Source of the DNA: VFZP01 sp043755595
GTDB lineage: Bacteria > Acidobacteriota > Terriglobia > Bryobacterales > Bryobacteraceae
Length of the DNA: 64,000 nucleotides
Reading direction: 5' to 3'
Assembly (NCBI GenBank): GCA_043755595.1
Contig: JAYUSQ010000279.1
Span: forward strand, 1-64,000
The translations under genes were made by a program, and so were the position numbers. Numbering within the stretch: the first letter of the stretch is position 1; each line of letters begins with the position of its first letter. Under the pieces are notes generated by a model, which saw only the letters and a list, made by a program, of their open reading frames with translations, searched no databases and had not been told where the DNA came from. This document shows, piece by piece, positions 1-8,063 of this stretch.

Positions 1-137
1 GCGCTGGGCACCCCCTCGCCGACCACCGCCTCTCCTTACGCTACTCCGCAACCTAACAGCGCCGTGTCCGGGAGTAACTACTGTCTTGGACACTAGTGAT
101 CTTCCATGCAGAAACGGATCTGGCGCAGTTTTGGTGA

Positions 138-436
138 CTGCCCCGCATTCCAGCGGTAAAGAAACCAAGCGACTTCAAGGCCTTCGTCGAGACGGGTCGC
201 AAGTCGGGGACTTGCATTGCAACCATGAAAGCGTGGAGCCGTATCCCGTGGCCTCCATTCGAGGCGACACCGCCTGATCATGCCGACCGATCCCGTCGCC
301 TTTTACCGCGTCGAGAAGATGAAATTTGCGGGCAAGCGCCCGAACATCGACAAGACCACGGTAATCTACAACAACATCACCATTAGCGGCATTCCACTCG
401 CCGCCTATGATTACGTGGTGAACGGCAAGCCGGGCC
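138..436 (+). pseudogene. Remnant of type ISP restriction-modification helicase (C-terminal part)
   Basis: Two overlapping reading frames together give a stretch resembling the C-terminal region of the large type ISP/COG4889 restriction helicases: first IPAVKKPSDFKAF and ETGRKSG (from about 147), then, after a frameshift near 205-210, LHCNHESVEPYPV, and after a stop near 276 the frame at 280 with YRVEKMKFAGKRPN, TVIYNNITISGIPL and YDYVVNGKPG. These blocks occur in this order in intact enzymes, just before the VMERQ-type segment, which is missing here. The rest of the protein, including helicase and methylase domains, is absent. It is a dead fragment, probably left from an older defence island. 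Family assignment is from memory of motif order. Confidence 0.6.
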
Positions 437-574
437 CTTTCGGCAGCTTCCTTAACCCCATCCAGGCGCGGATCGGGTGGCTGGGCGAGCGCCAAATTCC
501 GATTATTGGGCATTACGTTCGATGTGGCCGTGGCGGACCAGCTACTTCGTCTTTGGGGAGCCGCCTCGGCAGCC

Positions 575-1405
575 CTATTTAGTCCCCGGAAGAAGAAGAC
601 GAAGCACGGTATCGGCCAGCAAGTCACGCCCCTCCGGCGATGGATGGACGTCGCACCTCGGATGTCCAGGCAAGAGCAGGCCTGCCGCACAAGTGTCACC
701 GCCCTCCGGGTGCGCGGCGATCGCGAAGGCGCTGAAGGCGTCCGCTACCGACACACGAAAGAGTGCGGCAACTTGCAATGCAACCGCGTTGAGAGCGCTC
801 ACGGCTGCTGTCTGGATTGGATCGCGGTAATCGGGCGAGTAGTAAGTGACGAGTACGACTCGTCCTTGGTATCGGGCCTCTCTAATCCTACGCAAAATAT
901 TGGTGAGATTTGTGCGGTAGGTGTCGAGCGTAGCTTGGAGATTTTGAAAAATGCAATCCGCTTGACCCGCGCAGAGTTCCTGCAGCAAAATAAGATCGTT
1001 GCCGCCGATGCTGATCGTTACGAGCTTGATTTGCGGAATGGAGCTTAACAGGCGGACAGCATAGTCGGCTTGCGTTCCCTCGTAGTTCGTGTGCAGGCCC
1101 ACCGCCTTCTTGAAGTTCCGGCAGTTATTCGTCGGCTCCGGAGCAGTTAGCGAAAGGAAAGAACCGCTGGTCTCGCCTGGACAGGCAAGATTCAGCAGAC
1201 CGCTGAACTGCTTTTTCGCTTCTCGCGCGACGATCTCTGGATAGCCTATATAGTTGGATATGACCGGCGGGACGCCGAGGTCCAACCCGAAGGCGATGGA
1301 GTCGCCTAAGGCTAAATACTCAATTTTATCCTGAGCCGCAACGGCTGGCAAACTTAAAATTCCCAGCAAGAATACAGATAGGTGGAACCATTTGAACTGT
1401 CTCAA
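575..1405 (-). CDS. Secreted SGNH/GDSL-family hydrolase
   Basis: A 276-residue protein with an N-terminal signal peptide (about residues 1-24, ending AVAAQ). The SGNH blocks are visible in order: block I ALGDSIAFG (nucleophile Ser), block II with Gly in LACPGETSGS, block III SIGGNDL (Asn), and block V DVHPSPEGRDLLA carrying the catalytic Asp and His. These enzymes hydrolyse esters of lipids or carbohydrates; the substrate cannot be told. The start is a TTG at 1405 preceded by GAGGAG about ten bases upstream. It stands alone between a restriction-helicase remnant and a broken IS21 element, so it may itself be accessory. Confidence 0.85.
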   Translation of the reverse strand: MRQFKWFHLSVFLLGILSLPAVAAQDKIEYLALGDSIAFGLDLGVPPVISNYIGYPEIVAREAKKQFSGLLNLACPGETSGSFLSLTAPEPTNNCRNFKKAVGLHTNYEGTQADYAVRLLSSIPQIKLVTISIGGNDLILLQELCAGQADCIFQNLQATLDTYRTNLTNILRRIREARYQGRVVLVTYYSPDYRDPIQTAAVSALNAVALQVAALFRVSVADAFSAFAIAAHPEGGDTCAAGLLLPGHPRCDVHPSPEGRDLLADTVLRLLLPGTK

Positions 1406-1570
1406 TGCAATTGCTCCTCGTGGCGCTTCTATGGCGCCTGTTTAATGGAGCGCGGCGGGGTAGCAAATGTTTCACGCAATTTCGCGCGCTTCACCGATAG
1501 CTACACATCCATTTGCCTCTCGTCGCACTGCCTCAAATGTTCGCCTCGAGATGCGGATTCCGAGTCATGG

Positions 1571-1630
1571 CGATCAGCATTCCGAACTGAAGCCGATCAC
1601 TTCTACGGCGACAGTTCGGAACGCTGATCG
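1571..1630. repeat. 19-bp inverted repeat at the probable left end of the IS21 remnant
   Basis: The sequence CGATCAGCATTCCGAACTG at 1571-1589 is repeated in inverted orientation at 1612-1630 with one mismatch, separated by 22 bases. It lies about 95 bases upstream of the istA-like start. IS21-family ends carry multiple short terminal repeats that bind the transposase, usually as direct copies, so this is probably the left end, or two ends brought together. Confidence 0.55.
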
Positions 1631-1723
1631 GCATAGGATTGGAGCGGCGCGTAGGGCAGCCGTGGCGGCGAAAGGGTCCACTGGGAAGTGGAGAACCCCC
1701 AGCTGCCACAGAAGAGGCTGACC

Positions 1724-2104
1724 ATGCGCAAGTTGAAAGAATTGCTGCGGCTCGAGTCGCTTGGACTGAGCCAGCACCAGATTGCCCGCAGTTGTTCCAT
1801 CTCGCAAAGCACCGTCCACGAGTACGTGTCGGCCGCCCGCGCGGCTGGCGTCCAGTGGCCGCTGCCGGAGAACTGGGACGACCGCCAGATAGAGCAAGCG
1901 CTCTTTCCCCAGCGGCCCGCGCCAGCGGCCCCCGATCCTCGAGGAATTGCAGAAGCATCGCGACCTGACGCTCGCCTTGGTCTGGCAGGAAAGGCGTGAG
2001 AGCGATCCGGAGGGCTACGGCTACAGCCGGTTCTGCGACTTATACCGGCAGTGGCTGAACAAGCGCGACCTGGTGCTGCGGCAGGAACACTGCGCCGGCT
2101 TCAC
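1724..2104 (+). pseudogene. istA: IS21-family transposase istA, truncated and frameshifted
   Basis: Starts with MRKLKELLRL, followed by a helix-turn-helix segment (LSQHQIARSCSISQSTVHEYV) and LPENWDDRQIEQALFP, the typical N-terminus of IS21 transposases. Around 1930-1950 the frame shifts, and the next frame continues with the expected downstream part: HRDLTLALVWQERRESDPEGYGYSRF, CDLYRQWLNKRDLVLRQEH. The similarity stops near 2100, so the DDE catalytic domain and the istB helper gene are gone. The remnant is adjacent to a DUF1080 gene cut in its 3' part, suggesting insertion followed by deletion. Confidence 0.8.
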
Positions 2105-2204
2105 CTACCTGCGAGCACGCATTCTACCTGTCCGGTTCTCATTCCTGCGACCGCACCCAGTCCCCCTTAGACCCTGCACCAAAATTGCGGAAGAGCCGCA
2201 GAAA

Positions 2205-2536
2205 CACCCGCTATTCCCGCGCAATTGTCCTTTCTGAGCGGGCATTGAGGGAACGTTGAACTCCAGATGTATTTGGGCGCTGCCGAACTTTTCTTGCGTG
2301 ACGATATCGCCTACGCCGCTGGTGCATGCCATCGCGCCTTCGGCCACTACACACCTGGCGGGATTGCCGTCCGTGGTTGTCCAGCCCTCCATGTTCTTGC
2401 CGTTAAAGACCACCGTCGCGTCGGACGGCGGATGCGTCCCATCGCCGGGATCGACCACGCGGGGCTGCGGAGCGGTTTTTTGTCCGTGAGCGAGCGCCAG
2501 CGAGAGCAGGAGCGCCAGTAGTGCGGTGCGTGGCAT
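2205..2536 (-). pseudogene. DUF1080 (3-keto-disaccharide hydrolase-type) protein, 3' end lost
   Basis: From ATG at 2536 the frame gives a signal peptide (MPRTALLALLLSLALAHG) and the start of a DUF1080 concanavalin-like domain: VVFNGKNMEGW, GAMACTSGVGDIVTQEKFG, QIHLEF, GNSG. After GNSG (about position 2207) the expected continuation is replaced by unrelated sequence that leads into the IS21 remnant. About 110 residues remain of a family usually around 220-280 long. DUF1080 proteins are secreted glycan-acting enzymes abundant in Acidobacteria and Planctomycetes. The gene is presumably inactive. Confidence 0.75.
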
Positions 2537-2565
2537 CACCGTGCATCTTACCGCTTCACAGAACA

Positions 2566-3402
2566 TCAACGAAAGCCCACGCCATGCTCGCGCGTATCGC
2601 GATGCCATGGCACTTTGAAACGAAGCGCGTTGGCGAAGCTGCGGCTGGGATTGAGTCCGGATCGGATCGGCAGACGCGCCACGCGATTCTTGATTCGCCG
2701 CTCCAGTTTCTCAATCAACAGCCGGTCTAGCGCGTCTTCGGTGGTTTGCCACGCCAGCCCGAGTACGGGGGTGACCACCAGGTCTACCGCTCCGTGCCCC
2801 TTGTTGTCGAGGCCCACATTGCCGATCGACGATTCGCTGATGGGGCCCAGTTCAAACTGCGCGCTGTAGGCCGTCGTGAACGCCAGGGCGCGCAGCCGGC
2901 TCTTCCAATAACCGCTCTGACTGCCAAAGACTTGACCCTTGCCGCGCGGGTCGTTCTGCACAAATATATAATTGCTGACCGCGCCCATCATCGGATACCC
3001 CACATAGTTGACGATGTAGGGATCGCCATCTTTCCAGCCTTTTAAAGAACTTGCCGACTGGACGTAATCGGCCAGAAACGGCCCCTTCAGTTTGGCGCGA
3101 GAACTAGGCTCGGTCGCAATCCGGAATCCATGTTGAATGCCGAGGAAAAAACCGGCTTCGAGCAAGGCGGGTTTCCAGCGAAAGCCCTGTTCCTCAAGTT
3201 CGTCCCGCTTGGGTTGCGGGACGGTGTCGGCAGAGGCGGGCCGGCCTGCAAGAGCCATGCCCAATATCAGTAAGGGGCAACATACTACGATTATAAAAAA
3301 ACTCGATCGCGGCCTCGCCGTCCCGGAATACCGGGCTGTGACGCGCCATAATGGTTCGACAAATGCGCGCAACCAAACTACTGATGCTGGCGCCGGTGGC
3401 AC
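2566..3402 (-). CDS. Secreted/outer-membrane-associated protein of unknown function
   Basis: An open frame of 278 codons. A hydrophobic stretch (about residues 36-53, FFIIVVCCPLLILGMALAG) followed by RPASA-D looks like a signal peptide. The mature part has segments GFFLGIQHGFRI, YVGYPMMGAVSNYIFVQND and LGPISESSIGNVG reminiscent of small membrane-embedded or lipid-acting proteins, but I do not recognise the family. The start is uncertain: the first ATG (3402) overlaps the divergent gene at 3351, the only later ATG (3258) would remove the signal peptide, and a TATAAT-like box lies near 3290. Confidence 0.6.
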   Translation of the reverse strand: MPPAPASVVWLRAFVEPLWRVTARYSGTARPRSSFFIIVVCCPLLILGMALAGRPASADTVPQPKRDELEEQGFRWKPALLEAGFFLGIQHGFRIATEPSSRAKLKGPFLADYVQSASSLKGWKDGDPYIVNYVGYPMMGAVSNYIFVQNDPRGKGQVFGSQSGYWKSRLRALAFTTAYSAQFELGPISESSIGNVGLDNKGHGAVDLVVTPVLGLAWQTTEDALDRLLIEKLERRIKNRVARLPIRSGLNPSRSFANALRFKVPWHRDTREHGVGFR

Positions 3403-4400
3403 TGATGGCGGAGACTCTTACGCTCGACAACGGAACCGCGAAAATCGTCTGGGATTTGGCGGGCGGGGGACTGGTGGACTTTCAACTGAAGGACCAGCCC
3501 ATCAACCCGTTCACCTGGGAAGAGAAGAGCGCCACGCCGGCGCACCTCAAGGGGCACTTCCTGTGCATGGACCGCTGGGGCCCGCCCAGTGCGGCCGAGA
3601 TCAGTGCGGGCGTGCCGTTTCATGGCGAAGTTTCGCGAGTGGAATGGCGGCAGCTTGGCAAGGCCGCGAACGAAGCGGAGATGACGGCGCGGCTGCCGCT
3701 GGCCCGGTTAGGCGTGAAGCGGTCGGTCAGGCTCGAAGGCTCGTCGGCGCTAGTGATCGAAGCGGTGACGAACGAGGCTCCGCTTGGCCGCGTGTTCAAC
3801 ATGGTGCAGCATCCGACGATCGGGCCTCCATTTTTGGATGAGAGCGTCGTCGTGGACTCGAATGCGCGCCAGGGCTTCATGCAGTCGAGCCCGATGCCAA
3901 ACCCTGAGCATCCTACCGTCGTGTGGCCGCAAGCCCTCAAAGACGGCATGCCGGTGAATCTGCGGATGCTGCGCGACGATCCGATGCCGAACGTCGTGTC
4001 CTACGTGGTGGACGAAGAGATTGGTTGGGTGACTGCGCTCAATCCAGAGAAACGGCTGGTGCTCGGCTACATCTGGAAGACCAGCGAGTATCCATGGCTG
4101 AATATATGGCGGCACGTCGAAGGCGGCAAACCGATGGCGCGCGGGCTGGAGTTTGGCACGACGGGATTACATCAGCCCTACCCGGTGCTGACGAAGAAGG
4201 GCTCGATTTTCGGACGGCCGTTGTTCGCGTTTATCGACGCCACCGAAACGCAGGCACGCCGTTACCAGGTTTTTCTGGCGAAGCTCCCAAATCAATCTTC
4301 GGGAGTTTCACAAATTCGCCGAACGGGTTCGGGCGAATGGATTGTTGTATTACGCGAAGGTCAAGAAATAAGGGTGAAAGATTTGCTGGCTGGCCAATAG
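3351..4400 (+). CDS. Galactose mutarotase-like (aldose-epimerase fold) secreted protein
   Basis: 349 residues with a short signal peptide (MRATKLLMLAPVALMA-E; the second ATG at 3363 is an equally good start). The body is beta-rich, with segments typical of the galactose mutarotase-like superfamily: TLDNGTAKIVWDLAGGGLVDF near the start, CMDRWG about residue 72, SVRLEGSSALVIEAVTNEA in the middle, VQHPTIGPPFLD with the usual His, and EYPWLNIWRH later. Members bind or isomerise sugars; no catalytic assignment is safe. It is divergent from the neighbour at 2566-3402 and does not share an operon with the phytase downstream. Confidence 0.65.
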   Translation: MVRQMRATKLLMLAPVALMAETLTLDNGTAKIVWDLAGGGLVDFQLKDQPINPFTWEEKSATPAHLKGHFLCMDRWGPPSAAEISAGVPFHGEVSRVEWRQLGKAANEAEMTARLPLARLGVKRSVRLEGSSALVIEAVTNEAPLGRVFNMVQHPTIGPPFLDESVVVDSNARQGFMQSSPMPNPEHPTVVWPQALKDGMPVNLRMLRDDPMPNVVSYVVDEEIGWVTALNPEKRLVLGYIWKTSEYPWLNIWRHVEGGKPMARGLEFGTTGLHQPYPVLTKKGSIFGRPLFAFIDATETQARRYQVFLAKLPNQSSGVSQIRRTGSGEWIVVLREGQEIRVKDLLAGQ

Positions 4401-4608
4401 GCGCGGCGGCTACGGTTCTTTCGGCGGGACACTCGGGGGCAGGTACGCTGGCTGACGGCATTGTGAACTTTTCGCGGACTTCGCCGCGATTGAATGGCAT
4501 CACCATCTTGGAGTCGATCCGGGCATCGACGGCCATACGGGGCATCGGCATCGAGCAGTCGGCGCCGTATAGCGTCGTGATCGCAAGCATCATGACTGAA
4601 TACCGCAT
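4231..4608 (-). CDS. Doubtful small secreted protein
   Basis: A 125-codon frame starting at ATG 4608 with a hydrophobic N-terminus (MRYSVMMLAITTLYGADC) that could be a signal peptide. It overlaps the 3' end of the mutarotase-like gene on the other strand by about 170 bases, and its C-terminal part looks like antisense of that gene. I do not recognise it. The only reason to list it is that 4401-4735 otherwise has no gene. Confidence 0.25.
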   Translation of the reverse strand: MRYSVMMLAITTLYGADCSMPMPRMAVDARIDSKMVMPFNRGEVREKFTMPSASVPAPECPAERTVAAAPIGQPANLSPLFLDLRVIQQSIRPNPFGEFVKLPKIDLGASPEKPGNGVPAFRWRR

Positions 4609-4735
4609 GACGCCCGGCGTAGCGCATTTCATTGTAAGTGTGGTCCGCTCCGTCGTCGTCGCGGCTCGGAACTAAGCCGCCAGGCGCAAGCCTGCGGTTT
4701 ACAGCGTCCAGAAAATGCTCTACCTAGCTCGGCGA

Positions 4736-5689
4736 TCAATACCTCGATCGCAATGGGAACAACAGCAGGTTCCGGCCAGCCGAATTGGTAGCCAACAAAA
4801 CACCGTCGGGAAAGCCGGGCAGGGCCGGAGCGAACTCGATGCCATCGGTTGCATCCGCAGCGCCGCGCAGTATGAACAATGGTCGAATGGCCGCGCCCCG
4901 TTTGGCATAAACGTGGTACTCGCTTTTGCCTTCGATCCGGTCTGCCGCAATCAGCCACGACGGCGCAATCGCGATGCCTCTCCGAGCGCCCTGGAATTTG
5001 TCTGTCGCGTGCCGCGCTACTTCGACCGCCGCGCCCTGGTGATCCGGGTCGGCATGGTACTTGTGCAGGCAGCAGGACTGCTCGGAATAGTAGATGTAAC
5101 CGTCCGCGTCATCGGCCGCGACGTTGTTGATCTCGCTGGCGGTCTTGCCGGAGTTCTTGCCGAACTCGCGGACTTTGGCTCCAGTTACGCGTGCGCCGTC
5201 GTCCATCAGCCGGTATTGCCACAGGTGCGCGCCGTTGGCCCCCGCCGCCTTTCGAGACACGATGGCGAAAAGCGCGCCATCGCCCTTGCGTCGATACAAG
5301 GCGACTGAGGCGGGGACAGCCGCTTCACCGGGCTGGCCTTCAAAGACTGGGATCGCACCAGCCTCAGCTAAGCGGCCGGACGAGGAATCGATCCGGAAAA
5401 ATCGAAGCTGGCTCCTGCCACGCTCAGCCACCACGGCCAGGTTGCCTTTGAGATCGACGCCATGCGGACGGTCAAGTCCATCGATGGTTTGCCGAACCTT
5501 CCCATCGAGCCCGTACACATGCAGCGCGCCGGCCGGCGAAGCCGCATAGTTCGTACCCAATATGAAGTTCGGCCCGATCGCTGCGTCGCCGATTTGGTTA
5601 GCCACCGATTCGGTCGAAACCGAAGCCGACATATCCAGCACCCGCGTACCCGGCACGAAGTAAAGAAGGAGGAGCCCTAGTGTACGCAT
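4736..5689 (-). CDS. Beta-propeller phytase-like protein
   Basis: 317 residues with an N-terminal hydrophobic segment. The sequence carries phytase-type propeller motifs: NFILGTNYAASPAGALHVYGLDGK, GLDRPHGVDL, VAADDADGYIYYSEQSCCLHKY in the centre, and TDGIEFAPALPGFPDGVLLATN at the C-terminus, where Ca2+-binding acidic residues lie in known beta-propeller phytases. These enzymes release phosphate from inositol phosphates outside the cytoplasm. The gene stops 40 bases short of the doubtful frame downstream and is separated by 7 bases from the hydrolase upstream (5697-7451), so the two probably form an operon for nutrient scavenging. Confidence 0.7.
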   Translation of the reverse strand: MRTLGLLLLYFVPGTRVLDMSASVSTESVANQIGDAAIGPNFILGTNYAASPAGALHVYGLDGKVRQTIDGLDRPHGVDLKGNLAVVAERGRSQLRFFRIDSSSGRLAEAGAIPVFEGQPGEAAVPASVALYRRKGDGALFAIVSRKAAGANGAHLWQYRLMDDGARVTGAKVREFGKNSGKTASEINNVAADDADGYIYYSEQSCCLHKYHADPDHQGAAVEVARHATDKFQGARRGIAIAPSWLIAADRIEGKSEYHVYAKRGAAIRPLFILRGAADATDGIEFAPALPGFPDGVLLATNSAGRNLLLFPLRSRY

Positions 5690-5696
5690 CCTTCTA

Positions 5697-7451
5697 TTAT
5701 TGTTCGCCGGTCAGCGCCATGGCTGCCTTCCATCCTCCTGCGCGTTGGATGCCGGGAACGAAAAAGTAATTCACGAACTCCGTGTCGGCGCCGTGGAAGA
5801 AGACCGGCTTGGCCGTAAGTTTCACCTTCACCGGAGCGATAGCCGCCGCGAAACGGACCCACACGCTCGCGGTGCCTAGGCCCACCAATTCCACCTCCGT
5901 GTGGCCTTTGGATTCCAGCCATCGGAGCGCCGTCAGGATATCCTGCACGCGCAACTGATCGTCGGTCCGATTGAACGTGAGGAACTGCGGCACGTCGGTC
6001 TGGCGCCGCTCTTTCGCCTGGCCGGTTTGGAAGGCGTCGATAATGAGCATGGGTCGTTTGTCGCGAGTGAGAGCGGCCACGTCGTCCGACGCGCGCGCGG
6101 CAGCGGAGCCTTCCGGGTGCAGCACCAGCGCGACCCTGCCTTCGCCCGGCAACCACACGCCGGGGATGCGATCCTTCACTGCCGGCCGGCTCAGCGTGAT
6201 TGCCTCGCCCACGCCTGCAGTCATCGTTACGGCGCTTGGCCATTCGGCGCCGAGCGCGAGCCGCAACAGCCGCCGTTTCTCAGTGGGGTTGCCGGAAAGC
6301 CGGTCATTCTGCTCCATCACGATCGTGCGCCATTGCACGAATAACCCGTCGTAACTGAGCGCGCCCATCGGCAGAGTGCGGCCGTGAAGTGCGAGCATGT
6401 TCGGCAGCGTCTCGATGCGCGCGTTCTTCTCGGCGTACTTCGCGGCGTCAGTGTCGCCGAGTACATGTTTGGCGAAGAACTTGTACATCGCCTCGCGCGA
6501 ATCTTTGTTGTAGTTGTGCGGCGCGTCGATTCGCACGGCTTCCACGAGCGAGGCGCGGTCATAGAGTTCGTAAATGCCTTTCACGGCGGGGTATTCTTCT
6601 TCGAGAGTATTCTTGGTCCAATCGCCCGTGGCCGACACCATCAGTAGCGGACGAGGCGCCATCATTGCGCCGAACTCGAGGTTGAAAGCGCCCACGCGCA
6701 GGCCCGGCGCATTCTCGCACGGCGACCCTCCTTGCATGATCGCCGACAGCATATTGACCGGGACCATGTACTTTACCCGCTCGTCGATTGCCGCCAGCAG
6801 GAAACTTTGCGTGCCGCCGCCCGACGCGCCGGTCGCGCCAATGCGAGTCATGTCGACATCGGGTAGCGTCATCAGGAAATCGATCGCACGCGTTGAGTTC
6901 CACAGTTGCAGCCCCAGCGGTCCCCAATTCCAAAGCTGCTCAATCTTGTTTCCGAAGGCGTGCGGCGTTTGCACCGTGTCGTTGTAGCCCACCATGTCGT
7001 AGAGCAGCACGACATAGCCTTGGCGCGCCAGATTGATCGCGCGGGTTGGCAGTGAGGCGAGGGGCGTGTTCTCCAGCCGCCCATAGCTCCAATGGCCATG
7101 TGGCGACACGATCGCCGGAAACTTCCCGGTGCGGCCCAGCGGGCGAAACAGATTGCCGCCCAGCCAATAGCCCGGGCGCGTTTCGATCAGTACTTTTTCA
7201 ATCGAATAATCTTTGTTCTCAATCCGTCCGAAAACTTCGCTACGGACGGGCGGACGCTCCGGCATCGGGTCAAGCCCCGCCGTGAACAGAATCTGCTCTT
7301 TCAGTTGTTTCTTGCGCGCTTCCCATTGAGCGAGCGTCTTATACTCAGGCATCTTGAAATGCGTGTTGGTGTTCGGCGAGTTGACGTTGCGCGAGTCCTG
7401 CGGCCATGCGACGGCGGCGATGGCGAGGAGGAGGAAAGAGACGGACCTCAT
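5697..7451 (-). CDS. Large secreted alpha/beta hydrolase (acetyl-xylan-esterase-like)
   Basis: 584 residues from ATG 7451; a longer frame starts upstream but this start leaves a clean signal peptide (MRSVSFLLLAIAAVAWPQ). The catalytic domain shows PAIVSPHGHW (oxyanion region), VVLLYDMVGYNDT, and the nucleophile elbow GATGASGGGTQSF; a His in DAPHNYNKDSREAMYKFF is the likely catalytic His. A second, degenerate hydrolase-like half follows (about residues 400-584). The layout resembles the multi-domain alpha/beta hydrolases common in Acidobacteria and Planctomycetes that act on plant polysaccharide esters. Its substrate is not known. It precedes the phytase gene in the same direction. Confidence 0.75.
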   Translation of the reverse strand: MRSVSFLLLAIAAVAWPQDSRNVNSPNTNTHFKMPEYKTLAQWEARKKQLKEQILFTAGLDPMPERPPVRSEVFGRIENKDYSIEKVLIETRPGYWLGGNLFRPLGRTGKFPAIVSPHGHWSYGRLENTPLASLPTRAINLARQGYVVLLYDMVGYNDTVQTPHAFGNKIEQLWNWGPLGLQLWNSTRAIDFLMTLPDVDMTRIGATGASGGGTQSFLLAAIDERVKYMVPVNMLSAIMQGGSPCENAPGLRVGAFNLEFGAMMAPRPLLMVSATGDWTKNTLEEEYPAVKGIYELYDRASLVEAVRIDAPHNYNKDSREAMYKFFAKHVLGDTDAAKYAEKNARIETLPNMLALHGRTLPMGALSYDGLFVQWRTIVMEQNDRLSGNPTEKRRLLRLALGAEWPSAVTMTAGVGEAITLSRPAVKDRIPGVWLPGEGRVALVLHPEGSAAARASDDVAALTRDKRPMLIIDAFQTGQAKERRQTDVPQFLTFNRTDDQLRVQDILTALRWLESKGHTEVELVGLGTASVWVRFAAAIAPVKVKLTAKPVFFHGADTEFVNYFFVPGIQRAGGWKAAMALTGEQ

Positions 7452-7523
7452 GGGACCGAATATAGCGCAAGGCTGTATTGCAGGCTCACGCACCCGCTAG
7501 TAGTTGGCTAAACTGATATTGCT

Positions 7524-7814
7524 GTGGGCAATATCACGTTCGTCTGGGACGACCGGAAAGCCCGGTCCAATTTAGCTAAACATGGTATTTCGTTTGAAGA
7601 GGCGCAAACTGTATTTTTTGACGAGGATGCCCGGCTCATCGACGACCCCGATCACTCCGGAGGGGAAGAGCGCTTTGTGATCCTCGGCTACAGCCTGAGG
7701 GCGAAATGCCTCATTGTCAGTCATTGCTATCGCGACGAAGAATCTGTCATCAGACTGATCTCAGCCCGGCCCGCCACGAAACAAGAGGAACGGAGTTATA
7801 GAAATTGTCTATGA
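7524..7814 (+). CDS. brnT: BrnT-family toxin
   Basis: 96 residues from a GTG at 7524. The protein has the BrnT signature: FVWDDRKARSNLAKHGISFEEA at the N-terminus, DPDHSGGEERFVILGYS in the middle, and VIRLISARPATKQEERSY at the C-terminus. BrnT is a RelE-fold ribonuclease that slows translation in type II toxin-antitoxin systems. The stop codon overlaps the start of the next gene by four bases (ATGA), as usual for brnT-brnA. It opens a row of genes (toxin, antitoxin, methyltransferase, Vsr) that ends at a tRNA attachment site, so it may stabilise an integrated element. Confidence 0.9.
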   Translation: MGNITFVWDDRKARSNLAKHGISFEEAQTVFFDEDARLIDDPDHSGGEERFVILGYSLRAKCLIVSHCYRDEESVIRLISARPATKQEERSYRNCL

Positions 7815-8041
7815 GAAGCGAATACGATTTTTCCAAGTCCCGTAAGAACCCCTACGCGAAGTCTCTCAAGCGCGCCGTGACAATCAGGCTGGATGTGGCG
7901 GCGGTCGACTATTTCAAGAAAACCGCAGTCGAACTCGGAATACCTTATCAGAACCTGATCAATCTCTATCTGCGGGATTGTGCCGTGCAGAAGCGGCGCC
8001 CGGTGCTGCATTGGCCGCTTGAGCCGGTGGCAAACAAATAG
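7811..8041 (+). CDS. brnA: BrnA-family antitoxin
   Basis: 76 residues starting at ATG 7811, overlapping brnT by four bases. The sequence has SEYDFSKSRKNPYAK at the N-terminus, the toxin-binding part, and VTIRLDVAAVDYFKKTAVELGIPYQNLINLYLRD, a ribbon-helix-helix-like DNA-binding segment typical of BrnA. BrnA neutralises BrnT and represses the operon. The reading frame is complete, so the pair appears functional. Only 22 bases separate it from the probable GTG start of the methyltransferase. Confidence 0.88.
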   Translation: MRSEYDFSKSRKNPYAKSLKRAVTIRLDVAAVDYFKKTAVELGIPYQNLINLYLRDCAVQKRRPVLHWPLEPVANK

Positions 8042-8063
8042 CGGCAGCGCGAGCGACCGAATC

